Assembly (NCBI GenBank): GCA_007026445.1
Contig: VDMD01000121.1
Span: forward strand, 1 to 64,000
DNA: 64,000 bases
Origin: Schizophyllum amplum
Lineage: Eukaryota; Basidiomycota; Agaricomycetes; Agaricales; Schizophyllaceae
Reading direction: 5' to 3'
Each line of letters starts with the position of its first letter. Positions within the stretch are counted from its first letter, which is position 1. The position numbers and the translations under genes were made by a program. The notes beneath the pieces are model-generated. The model saw nothing but the letters and a program-made list of their open reading frames with translations, was not told the origin of the DNA and ran no database searches. This document shows positions 32,553-42,779 of the stretch, piece after piece.

Positions 32553-32923
32553 ATGGCCATGGCTGTCCTTCACTCCAACCAGCTCACTCTCAAGCACTTT
32601 GTGCTCCGGAAGCAGGTGCTCGACTTTTATCGTTATGCTGTCCGCTGCACGAGGGGTATGTATGGCGACTAGCGCTCTTCTGTGAGCTCAACAAGTGAAC
32701 AGGGATCCCTCACCCGCAAGCTCGCGTAGAGACCATTGCCTGGATTCGCTCAGAAATAGAGCGCAATCGTCACTTGACCGACGTCGTGCGCAGATTTTCT
32801 CGCTTTAACATCTACATAACTGAAAGGCATCAGAACCTCATCGAGGATAAGTTGCGAATATGTAGACGAGAGGTCAAGCAGCTGCTTCCCGCGGCAGCAT
32901 CCCTCCCCAGTCGCAAGGACTAA
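32553..32923 (+). CDS. LYR-motif protein, LYRM2-like, 107 aa
   Basis: Small mitochondrial LYR-motif proteins bind acyl-carrier protein and help assemble respiratory complexes or Fe-S delivery; LYRM2 is linked to complex I. Two in-frame ATGs lie at 32553 and 32559. Exon 1 (32553-32655) gives LTLKHFVLRKQVLDFYRYAV, where LDFYR occupies the LYR position. A 47-nt intron (32656-32702) follows. Exon 2 begins IPHPQARVETIAWIRSEIER, then NRHLTDVVRRFSRFNIYITE, and ends LLPAAASLPSRKD with TAA 32921-32923. Length and layout match the family (about 90-110 aa). The region was almost missed because the coding parts are short. Confidence 0.85.
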
Positions 32924-33271
32924 ACCACACTGCATGCGATATATTCTGCATTTTGTTATCTTTATTATCATTGCAGCTCAATAGCGGGTAGAAAGACTGT
33001 AAGTACGCACGACGCTGGCACTGGAGGCGCTCTTTGAACCAGTCACGTGAAGCCCAGAACCTGCCGACGCCCCGGCACCGCGGAGACAAAGCGTCCCATC
33101 TGTTCGCTATCCATGCAGCGGTCGGGTTTTAGGTGACTGCCTTTGTACTTCGGCTGCCTCCCCGTTCATAGGCGCTGACACGGGACCACAGCGCGCCTAT
33201 CCGATAGCACATCGTCCTTATATACCGTCCCCCTTTATCCGATCCTTGCCTTCGCCCCGACCACCGCCATC
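32924..33271. promoter_or_regulatory. 348-bp promoter region of the RdRP gene
   Basis: It holds the 3' flank of LYRM2 and a TATATA at 33219-33224, 48 bp before the RdRP ATG. No gene. Confidence 0.45.
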
Positions 33272-36200
33272 ATGGACATCTTCATGCGCAATATCAACTT
33301 CTTCACAACACAGTACGAACTCACGCAATGCCTGGCGGAGATCCTGCACAGCGACCCCTATAACCACATGTCGGGTTTGCCCCTCAACTTCGCCGTCCGG
33401 CTGTTCAAGGATAAAAGGGGGACTCGCCCGCACGGCGGGATAGGCGTCATGACGCTCCCTTCGGTGGAGATCGGTCAGCGTTTCCTGCACGAGTACGGTG
33501 AAGTACCAGGTCGTGCACCTCTCAAGACGTGCTACCCTGCCAGAAGCGCCGGTCGAGCAGTCATGTTCAAGATCAGTGACCGGGCGCCAATCGCTAGCGT
33601 CGTCGAAGACATCCGACGTCTGCCGTACCAGGATCCCAGAGCCGTCCAGCAGCAGAACGAGCGCACGACATTTCTGCAGCGCAATCAGGTCGCTGTCAGT
33701 GCGGTCCAGTTTGGATGGGACTGCACCGATGCCGCATTCTCCATCGAGTGGGAAACGACCTTTGAAGGGGGCGATGCATATCTCATGTTCGACGACGAGC
33801 GGCGCGAGATGCGCATCAAAATACGCCATCCTTCGTCTACGGGCAGATTGCTAGCCATTGCTATACGCTTTTCGCAGATCGTCGCCATCTCTGCCCCTCG
33901 CCAATCTGAAAGTCGAGCCATCACGGCTACCCTCTCCCTACCGCCCTCTTTCGAATCCGAAGTCTCCAATTCAGACGACCCGCGCATCCGCTTACACTGC
34001 CTACCCTTCGGCGATCATGAGCGCGTCGTCGCTTACACTTCCCTTGCCCTGCGCATCGTGCTATCATCGCAGGAATATATGCGACGGTTCCACGAGTTAG
34101 CATCCGTGGCAGAGCTACATCACCTTGACGAATACGACTATCCCGCGGTTCGCAGAGGGGTATTCTCTCTGACGCACATGGACAAACTGGCTGCGTGGCA
34201 AAAGCGCATACCCTGGCCCATTGCCTTCCAGATTGAGAGCTTACTACGCTGTCTCAACCTGGACCCTACCGAGATCCTGTCTTTCATACCCACGATCCAC
34301 GCCATCTACAAAGCCTCCGGCACACAGTACTGCGCCCTCTTTCTAAAGTACTTCCAAGGGCGTCTTGATGCATGGTGTGCCTACGAGGACGAGAACTCGG
34401 AGAACATACAGCAGTGCTTCGACAACGCCATGCGCGAGTTTGCGAAGCAGAACTCAGTCGAAGTTATCAAGCCTACGGACGGCAGCGTGTTCGACTCGCT
34501 GCACGTTATTGTCACACCGACAACAATGTATCTGGAGGGCCCGTTCCCCGAGCGATCGAATCGCATCATCCGCGGGTACGATGCGAAGCATCACGACTGC
34601 TTTCTGCGCGTGAGCTTCGTCGAGGAGGGGCGACTGCAGTATCGGTTCGACAGGGAGGTAGACGGGCGGGCATTCATCCGTGACCGCATCGGGACGCTCT
34701 TGAAGCAAGGCTTGGTTATCGGAGGACGCGAGTTCGAGTTCCTCGCATATTCGCAGTCCGCGCTCAAGGAGCACGCAGTCTGGTAAGCCGTGCCTATTCC
34801 TGCACCTTGCGCCCCATACTCAGCCCCTGCCAGGTTCGTCAGGCCTTTCCGCCCCGACGGCCAGCGCACTAAAGTCACTGCCGCCACCATCATCAGCGGC
34901 ATTGGCAACTTTGAGAACAGCAATGATCGCTTCTGCCCCGCGCGATACGCTGCGCGTTTGTCGCAGGCCTTTACCGCCACTGACGCCTCCGTTTTTGTTG
35001 AACCCGACGAGATCTTCCCTCTAGACGACATATCGACACGCGATGGGGCGTATCACTTCACCGACGGCGTAGGAACGATGTCGCGGGAGATGGCACGGGA
35101 TACGTGGACGGAACTTCGGCGAACGCGTAAGCGCGCAAAGAAGAGCAAAGGCAACCCTGCCGCTTTCCAGATCCGCTTTATGGGCTCAAAGGGCATGTTG
35201 AGCGTCGATTATAAGCTGAGCGGTCGCGCGGTGTGCCTCAGGCCGTCGATGATCAAGTTCGAGGCTCCGGATAGCTCGAACTTGGAGATTGCCCGCGCGT
35301 TCGATAGGCCGGGGAAGTGCGTATAACGTCTTGTTCCGTCTTCAAAAGTCCTATAACTGATATACCCTATTCAGGTACTACCTCAACCGCCCCCTCATCA
35401 TGCTCCTCGAAGCCATCGGCGTTCCTTACGAGACCTTCCTCAAGTACCAAAATATCGCCGTCGCAGATGCCCACCGCGCGACCGAATCCCTCGAGCATGC
35501 CGCGCGCATGCTCGAGTCCTTCGGCCTCGGCACCTCATACCGCCTCACATCCGTCATGCTCTCACTCCACCGGCTCGGCATCGACTGCCTCCCCGGCGAC
35601 AAGTTCTACGACCGCATGCTCGAGTTCGCCATCAATCACGTTCTGCGAGTGCTGAAGAACCACGCGCGGATTCCCGTGCCCAACGCGTATACCCTGGTCG
35701 GCGTGGCGGACGTGCACAAGGAGCTGAAGGAGGGCGAGGTGTTTGCATGCGTGAAGCCGCACGACTCGAATAAGGCCATCTATCTAGAGGGCGATGTGCT
35801 GATCTCGAGGAGCCCGACGATTCATCCCGGGGACGTGCAAGTGGCAAGGGCGATTGGGAGGCCGCGGGACGGATCGTGCTTTGCAAAGGAGCCGCTATTC
35901 AACACGGTGGTGTTTTCTGTCAGAGGTACGTTTATTGAAGATTGTGCACAATCTCGCAAGTTTGGCTGAAGAGAGGTAGGCGAAAGACCTTTACCGTCTA
36001 TGCTCGGCGGTGGGGACCTTGACGGCGATGTCTACAACGTCATCCCTCTGGGTACTCTCCCCGAATTCCGCCCCAAGAAGACGTATCCGGCAGCCGAATA
36101 TGCTGCGGCACCGAGGAGGATTCTGGATCGCCCGGCCAATATGAGCGACGTTGCTGACTTCGTTTTAGACTTCATCAGCTTTGATGTGGGTATGCACCCC

Positions 36201-37189
36201 TCTTCACTGGTCCAGTGAACCTGAAACTAGCCTGCTGCTCATAATCGCGCACAGGTCCTTGGCATAATAGCTATCAACTGGCTTGTCATCGCGGACCAAA
36301 GCCAGAGCTCGATATACGACCAGGATTGCTTGAAATTGTCTCAGCTACACAGCGATGCTGTGGACTTTCCGAAGTCGGGGCAGCCTGTAGAGATCAACAA
36401 AATCCCGAGACTGAAGTTCAAGGCGAAGGTACGTGCATCTTGCAGCAGAGAAGAAGTGTAACAAAATCCTGTCAGCCTGACTGGAACGCACCGGAAACTG
36501 TCAACCTCGACTCGGCGCGGTACTACGAGAGTCAGCGTGCGATTGGGCGTTTATTCCGTGCCATCGAGCTTCCGGCCGTCAGGAGTGCTCAACAAACCTC
36601 CCGTGCTCAACGTCGCAACCGCCGCAACCGCAATAACAACCGAGACGATATCGCTGAGTCGCTTTCCGGCTTGAGCATCAACGAGGTCGAGGACCCCCTC
36701 TTCGAAGTCCTGTACGACCGCGTCGCCGAATTCGATGCCAGGGTCGGCGCCGAAGCCACGCTGGAGGAAGTGGAGACTACGGGTCAGCTCTTCCAACGTT
36801 ACTCAAACGAGCTGCGCAGCATCTGCGCGACGAATACGCTCTCGCAGGCGCGCGCGGCGATGCTGACGGAAGAGGAGGCCATCGTGGGCACGATTGTGCA
36901 GAAGACATCGCAACCGCGCAAGCGCAAGGACCAAATGGCGAAGCTGCGCGAGAAGACAGAGTTCTTAGTGAGAGGGATAAGGGAAGAGATGGCAGGGGAG
37001 GACGACGATGATATCCCCGAGGTGGCGCTGCATCGGGCGTGGCTGGCGTGGCAGCTAGCGTATGATAAGCAGAAGCAGAAGGTGTTCGGGGCGCATAGCT
37101 TTGGGTGGGTGGCAATGGGGGCGATATTTGAAGCGGTGAAGGAGATCGAGGATCAGATGAAGGACTACCAATCATATAGGTTCTACTAA
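33272..37189 (+). CDS. Cellular RNA-dependent RNA polymerase (QDE-1/RDR type)
   Basis: Makes double-stranded RNA from aberrant transcripts in quelling/RNA silencing, feeding Dicer. ATG 33272; a 1.5-kb first exon (33272-34782) precedes smaller ones. The RDR domain starts around WFVRPFRPDGQ and includes FTDGVGTMSREMA, FQIRFMGSKGMLSVDYKLSG and VGVADVHKELKEGEVFACVK, then DVLISRSPTIHPGDVQVARA and the catalytic GGGDLDGDVYNVIP (DxDGD signature intact). A basic Arg/Asn-rich stretch (RAQRRNRRNRNNNRDD) follows, and the C-terminus is AWLAWQLAYDKQKQK ... YQSYRFY; TAA 37187-37189. About 1,190 aa, somewhat shorter than Neurospora QDE-1. Introns and the eukaryotic RDR motif mark it as a host gene, not a mycoviral polymerase. 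All key residues are present, so it is probably active. Confidence 0.92.
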
Positions 37190-37360
37190 ACCCGTCATGT
37201 ACTTGCCTGCTGCAATCACTTACTGATGGATTCACACTGAATATCAGATGAGGGTACTTCAGGTACAGCGTGATGTTTGACAGCTTTATCATACATGAAC
37301 AACAAGAACATACAGGGAGAGATGCAGAAAGTGAGAAGTCCACCGAAAGAGTATTGCGCG

Positions 37361-37951
37361 CTATGCAGAGTTTCGCAAGACTGTGAGAATGGTCAACTCA
37401 GGTCACAACAAATAACACGTCGCCTCGGGACTCACTCAGAATGACAGAATCACCCCTAGAACTCATGTAAGTCGCCGAACGAAAAGAACGACATGTTCAG
37501 ACGCACCGAAGGAACATTTTGCTGATGAAGCGGTCCTTGTTTACAGGCTTCTTGTTCTTTCCCTTTGGTATTTCGGTCCACATCTGGAGGAAGATAAGTG
37601 TTGATTCACGTAGCCGGGGGAAGCACGCGCCTCCTTCACGTTCTCCAGCACCTGCACAGGCAAGATTAGTTCCTGTTTTGTAAAAGGCTGCATGATCGCG
37701 CACCATGTTACTATGTCTGTCGAACGCCTTGACGCGCGCAAGGAGTTTCTTGTCATTTCTCAAGGAGATGAGAACCTGAGTGTGATTGCGGACTGCCTGC
37801 TGCAGCACAGACAATGGGCCCTGGGAGATCTCATGCTCCTCGAGCTGCCTGAGCTGCGCCTCGTCTAGCTCGGACTTGGGTACGTGGACGTATTGACTGT
37901 AATCATTGTCAGCGCGATGCCGGCGCGTCTACATAAGAAAACAGACCTCAT
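37361..37951 (-). CDS. SMD2: Small nuclear ribonucleoprotein Sm-D2, 111 aa
   Basis: Core member of the seven-protein Sm ring on spliceosomal snRNAs. ATG at 37951-37949. The first coding exon is only 5 nt (ATGAG, 37951-37947). After a 50-nt intron the protein continues [40 protein letters not shown] and [12 protein letters not shown] 21-nt exon (37651-37631) supplies VLENVKE, then [34 protein letters not shown] and TAG 37363-37361. Sm1 and Sm2 motifs are complete. The intron after VLENVKE (37630-37584) starts GCGCGT instead of GT, a GC-AG intron, forced by strict conservation of VKEMW. Five introns in a 111-codon gene is dense. Divergent with NOP7 across 142 bp. Confidence 0.93.
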
Positions 37952-38093
37952 GGTGAAGAACAAGTCGAGAACAAGCGCGTCTGTATGATCGTGTTTGTCT
38001 GCACTTTTCCGGTGCAATGTGGCGTCTCTGATCGCATTGTTTTCGTCCATTGTTTTATTTGGTTTTCCTTCATAACCTCCCTCATCACCAAAC
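37952..38093. promoter_or_regulatory. 142-bp bidirectional promoter (Sm-D2 / NOP7)
   Basis: Separates two head-to-head RNA-processing genes. It contains two ATTGTTTT-type copies (near 38037-38055). No TATA box. Confidence 0.6.
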
Positions 38094-40123
38094 ATGGGTC
38101 GAATACAACGAAAGGGCAAGGCTGGAGCCGCCAAAGCCTATGTTACGCGCTCCTCTGCCGTAAAAAAGTTGCAAGTCTCACTCGCAGACTTCCGGCGTCT
38201 CTGCATCTTGAAGGGTGAGCTTCACGTCCCCCGCTTCTTACTAGTACTCACATTTGCAGGTATCTTCCCCCGCGAGCCGCGCAACAAGAAGAAAGCCAAC
38301 AAGGGCTCATCTGTTCCTACATCCTTCTACTACACTAAAGACATCGCATTCCTTGCCCATGAGCCCGTCCTCAAGAAGTTGCGGGAGCACAAGGCGTTTG
38401 CAAAAAGCTCTCGCGTGCGCTCGGTCGAGGGGAGTGGACTGATGCGAAGCATCTTGAAGAGAACAAGCCTGTGTACAGGCTGGATCACATCATCAAGGAG
38501 AGGTGCGTCGGCGGAGTTCCCCTCATCCGTCTTCGTGCTCATAACAATACAGATATCCAACATTCGTGGACGCACTCCGCGACATCGACGATGCGCTGTG
38601 CATGATCTTCCTCTTCGCATCTCTACCATCCGGCGATCGCATCCCCCCATCATTGACAGAAAACTGCTCGCGCCTCGCCGCGGAATGGCAGCTTTATGTT
38701 ATGCATTCCAAGTGCCTACGGAAATCTTTCCTCTCGATCAAGGGCGTCTACTATCAGGCAGAGGTCATGGACCAGACCGTCACATGGCTGGTTCCCTACC
38801 AGTTCACGCAGAACGTATGTGATGGCTACTTCTGGTGTTCATGATCTCGCTAAACCGACCCATAGATGCCGTCCGATGTTGACGTTCGAGTGATGCTCAC
38901 ATTCCTCGAGCTGTACCAGACCATGCTTGGCTTTGTGTTCTTCAAGCTCTACACGGACGTCGGCCTTGTCTACCCGCCGCCTCTCGACTTGAAGAAGGAC
39001 GAGGGCGGCGCAGGCGTTGGCGCGTACAGCTTGCAAGATGCGGCGAAGCAGCCTGTGGCATCACCAAGCCCAAGACGAAGGAGGTCGAGGTCAACGGCCA
39101 CAAGGTATCCAGCAAAGATGTCCGCCAGGCCATCAAGAGCGTTGCATCTGCGCCGACGCCGACGTCGACATGTCATCCGCCGAGCCCCTTGCCCCCACTG
39201 CCGATGATGACGACGAGGAGTTCGTCCCGCATCCCTCTACTAAGGATGCCTCCACCGCCGCCGCCCTCCCTACCCTCAAATCCATCTCTGCCCTCCCACC
39301 GTCCATCTCCACCACTCTCTTCGCCCCGTACACTTTCTACCTCTCCCGTGAAACCTCCCGCCCTATTTTCGAGTTCCTCATCCGCTCCTTCGGCGGGCGC
39401 GTTGGCTGGCCCGCAACGTCTGGGCTCCGGGTCACCCGTCGAGGAAGACGACGACTCGATCACACAGTCATCATCGACCGGCCACTCGTGAAGAAGGCAA
39501 ACGAGACGCAGGAGGATCGGGAGCGGCGTGCAAGGCGGAAATATGTGCAGCCACAGTGGGTGGTCGACTGCATCAATGCAGGCCGCATCTTGCTCGAGGA
39601 CTCGTACGCGCAAGGTGCAGTGCTTCCGCCACATCTCAGCCCCTTCGGCGAGTACTACGAGGGCGCGTACGACCCGACGCTGCCGATTGGTACACAGCAG
39701 GCGGTCGAGGAGAGCGAGGACGAGGACGAGGAGATGGCGGCAGCCGAGGACGACGCGGATGAGGAGCCTGCAGAGGCCACAGCACTCAAAGCCGCCATCA
39801 CCTCTGCCGACGGCCCAGAGGCGCTACGTGCGGCCGAGCTTGCAGCAGAGGCAGCCGGCGTTGACTACGGCGCGTTCGAGCAGGAAGTCGCCAAGTCGCA
39901 GAAGAAGGCGGCGAAGAAGGCTTCGGCGAAGCCCGCTGCCGCAGAGGACGCGGAGGCGGACATGAATAAGATGCTGATGAGCAACAAGCAGAAGAAGCTG
40001 TACGAGAAGGTGAAGCACAGCCAGAGGAAGCGGGAGGCGGAGAAGACAAAGTTGGAGCAGCGCAAGCGCGATTTGGTCAAGCAAAAGAAGCAGCAGGGCA
40101 AGACGAAGGGGGCTACTTCATAG
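38094..40123 (+). CDS. NOP7: Pescadillo homolog NOP7 (ribosome biogenesis), three apparent frame breaks
   Basis: Component of the PeBoW complex needed for 27S pre-rRNA processing in the nucleolus. ATG 38094 ([20 protein letters not shown]). The Pescadillo N-terminal domain includes [40 protein letters not shown] and [25 protein letters not shown] domain (around [20 protein letters not shown] ... [20 protein letters not shown]) is followed by an acidic stretch and a Lys/Glu/Ala coiled-coil tail to TAG 40121-40123. The conserved protein can be read only by assuming one lost base at each of three places: the A run 38402-38406, about 39052-39058 (GG for GGG) and about 39148-39153 (G for GG). Each restores conserved residues on both sides, so these look like sequence errors in a working essential gene. 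Confidence 0.9.
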
Positions 40124-40428
40124 GCGTACGGGGTCTGGGGTCGCTTACTGTTGTTGTTTTCATTGTCTCGTCACTGCCATTGTTGCATATCTGTACTTGC
40201 TCTTGTAGATGGTTGCTTCGACTTACATATTGAATGGGTGCGACGATCATCACGGTGAACCGAGGTGGGCGATATGTACTCTGCGCGAACGCACTGCGCC
40301 ATGCGCACCAACTGCGAATTGAAGAGACTAAACAAACACCCACCCACGACATACAACTCATGGCCCCCACCTGCCCCATGCCCGCTCACCCGTCCCACGC
40401 TCCCATTCCCACACGCACCACCACCCAC
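40124..40428. other. Intergenic 305 bp between convergent genes
   Basis: 3' flanks of NOP7 and NUP53. Pyrimidine/C-rich with CCACCCACC-type repeats on the plus strand near 40410-40440. No gene. Confidence 0.45.
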
Positions 40429-41857
40429 CTACCACCCAAACAGCATATCCGACACCTGCGCCACCACACCCTTGTTGGGCGACGTCTGCGCCGCTGGTGT
40501 ACCGGCCCCTGACGCGCCCCACGGCTTGGTCGCCGCAACAGGCGTCGCAGGCGCCGCTGCCGCCGGGTTGTTCTTCTTGAACACCGACGCCGACGAGCCC
40601 AGCTTGATGGGCGTGCCGAAGGCGGGCAGGTTGGAGTTAGGCGTGAAGCCAGCGTTCGCGCTACCGAAGTTCGAGTTGTGAAAGTTCGGGTTGGGCGTGC
40701 CGGGCGCGACGAGCGGGCGGTCGACCTCCATACCAGTGGAGGCGGGCGGGGAAGACCCGGTGGGGCTGCCGACAAAGCCGCTGGATTGCAGGAGCGCGGG
40801 GCCGAGCTGGGCTTGCGCTACGGCGGGATCCTAAAGATGCAAGGGAACTGAGCGATGAGAAGCGGGAAAGGGAGCAGGCAAGGAGAGGGAGCATGAGAGT
40901 ATAGCACGACGAGGGAGTGTGGCAAAGTAAATATGAGAGATACTCACCGCCCAAATCGCCCCGACCATCCAGTTGCCGAGCACTTCGCCGTTTTTGCGTA
41001 CTGCACGCAGCGCGTCTGTCGGGTTCCGGTACCCAATACGGAAACAGTTCGCCACATCGGTGCGCTCGGGCTCTGTCGCGTCACCGAGAGATTGAAAGTA
41101 CTCTGCTGTGGTGATGAACTCGTCGGGCGGGAAGCCGAAGACGAGGACAAAAAGAGCGGAGGTAGATGGGGGAGGTTGAGGTTGCGTGGGACGAGGGGTG
41201 CGTCGCTGTGGTATGTCGAAGCCAAAGGCGGAGCTCTGGGTAGAAGGTCAGCACACGCACAGTGCAAGGTGGATTGAGGACGCACGCGAGGTTGAAACAG
41301 GGGAGGCGTGGGTTCTACATGCATCTGGTTAGGAAGATCGTTTATGGAGGCAGTCGGTGGGGCATCTTCGTCTGCGATCGGCTGCCTTGACCTGAAGGAC
41401 AGCGTTAGAATACAGAATGCAAGAGTTTTTAGCACGCACCTCGAGCTTTGGAACATAGACTCCATGCCGAATTCCGAGTTGGACCCGCGCGTCAATACAT
41501 GGCTCATTTTTGCCTTGGTCTGAATCATGGGTGGCTCATCGGAGCGAGGACTCCCTTGTGGTGGGTTCTGCGCGAGCAAGTTAGGACGTGCGGGCAGTCT
41601 CATGTCTCAATGAATTACACTGGGTTGGGAGGACTGACAGCAGTGTAAGCGCACAGGGGCTTTTGTGTCACATAAGCACTCACGATGAGATATCCAGTCT
41701 GGTACTGGCTGCGTGACTGAGTAAGGGAGTCGTTCAAAGGAGGCGCGTTTGCAGGAGCGGCCTGGCTGCTGCCACCCCAGGCCATGAAGTTGGACTGCGA
41801 GTGATGATTGCTCGTAGAGCTGAAAAGACCCGGCTGTTGAAATCCTGAGCTCTGCAT
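40429..41857 (-). CDS. NUP53: Nucleoporin Nup53/Nup35 (MPPN-type RRM)
   Basis: Inner-ring nuclear pore subunit that bends and binds the pore membrane. ATG at 41857-41855 (MQSSGFQQPGLFSSTSNHHS). Short exons then give PPMIQTKAKMSHVLTRGSNS, a linker (PNQMHVEPTPPLFQPRV), and the Nup35-type RRM (SALFVLVFGFPPDEFITTAE, with ANCFRIGYRNPTDALRAVRK and GEVLGNWMVGAIWA). A Pro/Ala/Asn-rich tail ends VVAQVSDMLFGW, the short amphipathic C-terminal helix with Trp that inserts into the membrane; TAG 40431-40429. At least five introns. The fold, the motif order and the LFGW end together make the assignment firm. Confidence 0.9.
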
Positions 41858-42779
41858 TATTCGTGAAGGGTGTAGGGGACGGAGGCAAGCAGGGTCGAGC
41901 GCAGAGTTGAGCGCGTCGGCTACAAACGGATATTTGTGGCGCACGTGTACGGTCATGCGCCGCGCTAAGACCGTGTGTGCAACTCCATTCCCCTGCCAGC
42001 GAGGCGCAGATAAATCCTCTAAGATCTTCCCTAAGGCCCTGTATCTACTGTGGATCCTTTGTATTTTTGTGCGGCGCCGTGGGTTCGTCCACTTTGTGAA
42101 GGGACGCGCCCGATCGCGTATCCCGCGCGCATCGACGCGTCTCGGCATCCACGTGAGCCTCATCCACCCATGATTCGCCGCACCCGTCCGCAAGCCGCAC
42201 AAAAGTCCCGGGGGCACCAAAGGCAGGCGTGCGCCCATCGTTGTCGGACGGGATGCACATACGGTGTCAGTCTGGCGCTGAGACTCAGAGACGATAGCCA
42301 GAAATGCAGTCGCGTCTGATGCGGAACTGAAGCGAAATCATTACCTAAGTCTCGGTCTCTTCAGACGCGGAAGCACCGCAGGGGACCAAGGGCGCCGCCA
42401 TGGAAAAGACCAGCTGGCGCGCCCCGGGGCCACGATAATAAGACAACAATAACATGGAAAGTCGCGCAGACCCGAGCAGGACAAGGCTGAGATTTTGGGA
42501 CGCGAGCTGGACGGGCTGAGCGCGAGGCTTTCGGCGGCACCAGGACACTGCCGCTTTGGCTACTCCCCGGCTGCCAAAACCTGGGCGTTCCTTTTTTCGG
42601 GCCATCATATCCCCGTGCTCTCCTTTCCTCTCACCACCGTCGCCGTCGTTGTCGCTCTCCTCGACGTCCTCGACGACGCACATACCCCTCCTCGTCCCCT
42701 ACCCCAGCACCGCACCAGCTGCCCCGCCAGCGCAGTCCGCACGCAGATCAGCCCCCCGCCCCCCGCGGACTGCCAGCAA
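41858..42779. other. Divergent intergenic region, 922 bp (NUP53 / ITC1-like)
   Basis: It has small ORFs only. The frame reaching into the ITC1-like gene from 42495 lacks conserved sequence before the chosen ATG and is taken as 5' leader. No TATA box was recognised. Confidence 0.4.

Noticed and set aside
33272..37189. RdRP as an endogenous mycoviral gene
   Set aside because: It has multiple spliceosomal introns, the eukaryotic RDR signature DLDGD and QDE-1-like layout, so it is a cellular silencing gene.
38094..40123. NOP7 as a pseudogene
   Set aside because: Only single-base losses at short runs interrupt it, with strong conservation across the breaks and no other disabling change. A sequence error is more likely.
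42495..42779. Extended N-terminus of the ITC1-like protein
   Set aside because: The upstream frame is open but has no family resemblance; MPTCRRKRVLL at 42780 matches the position and basic character of known Itc1 starts.
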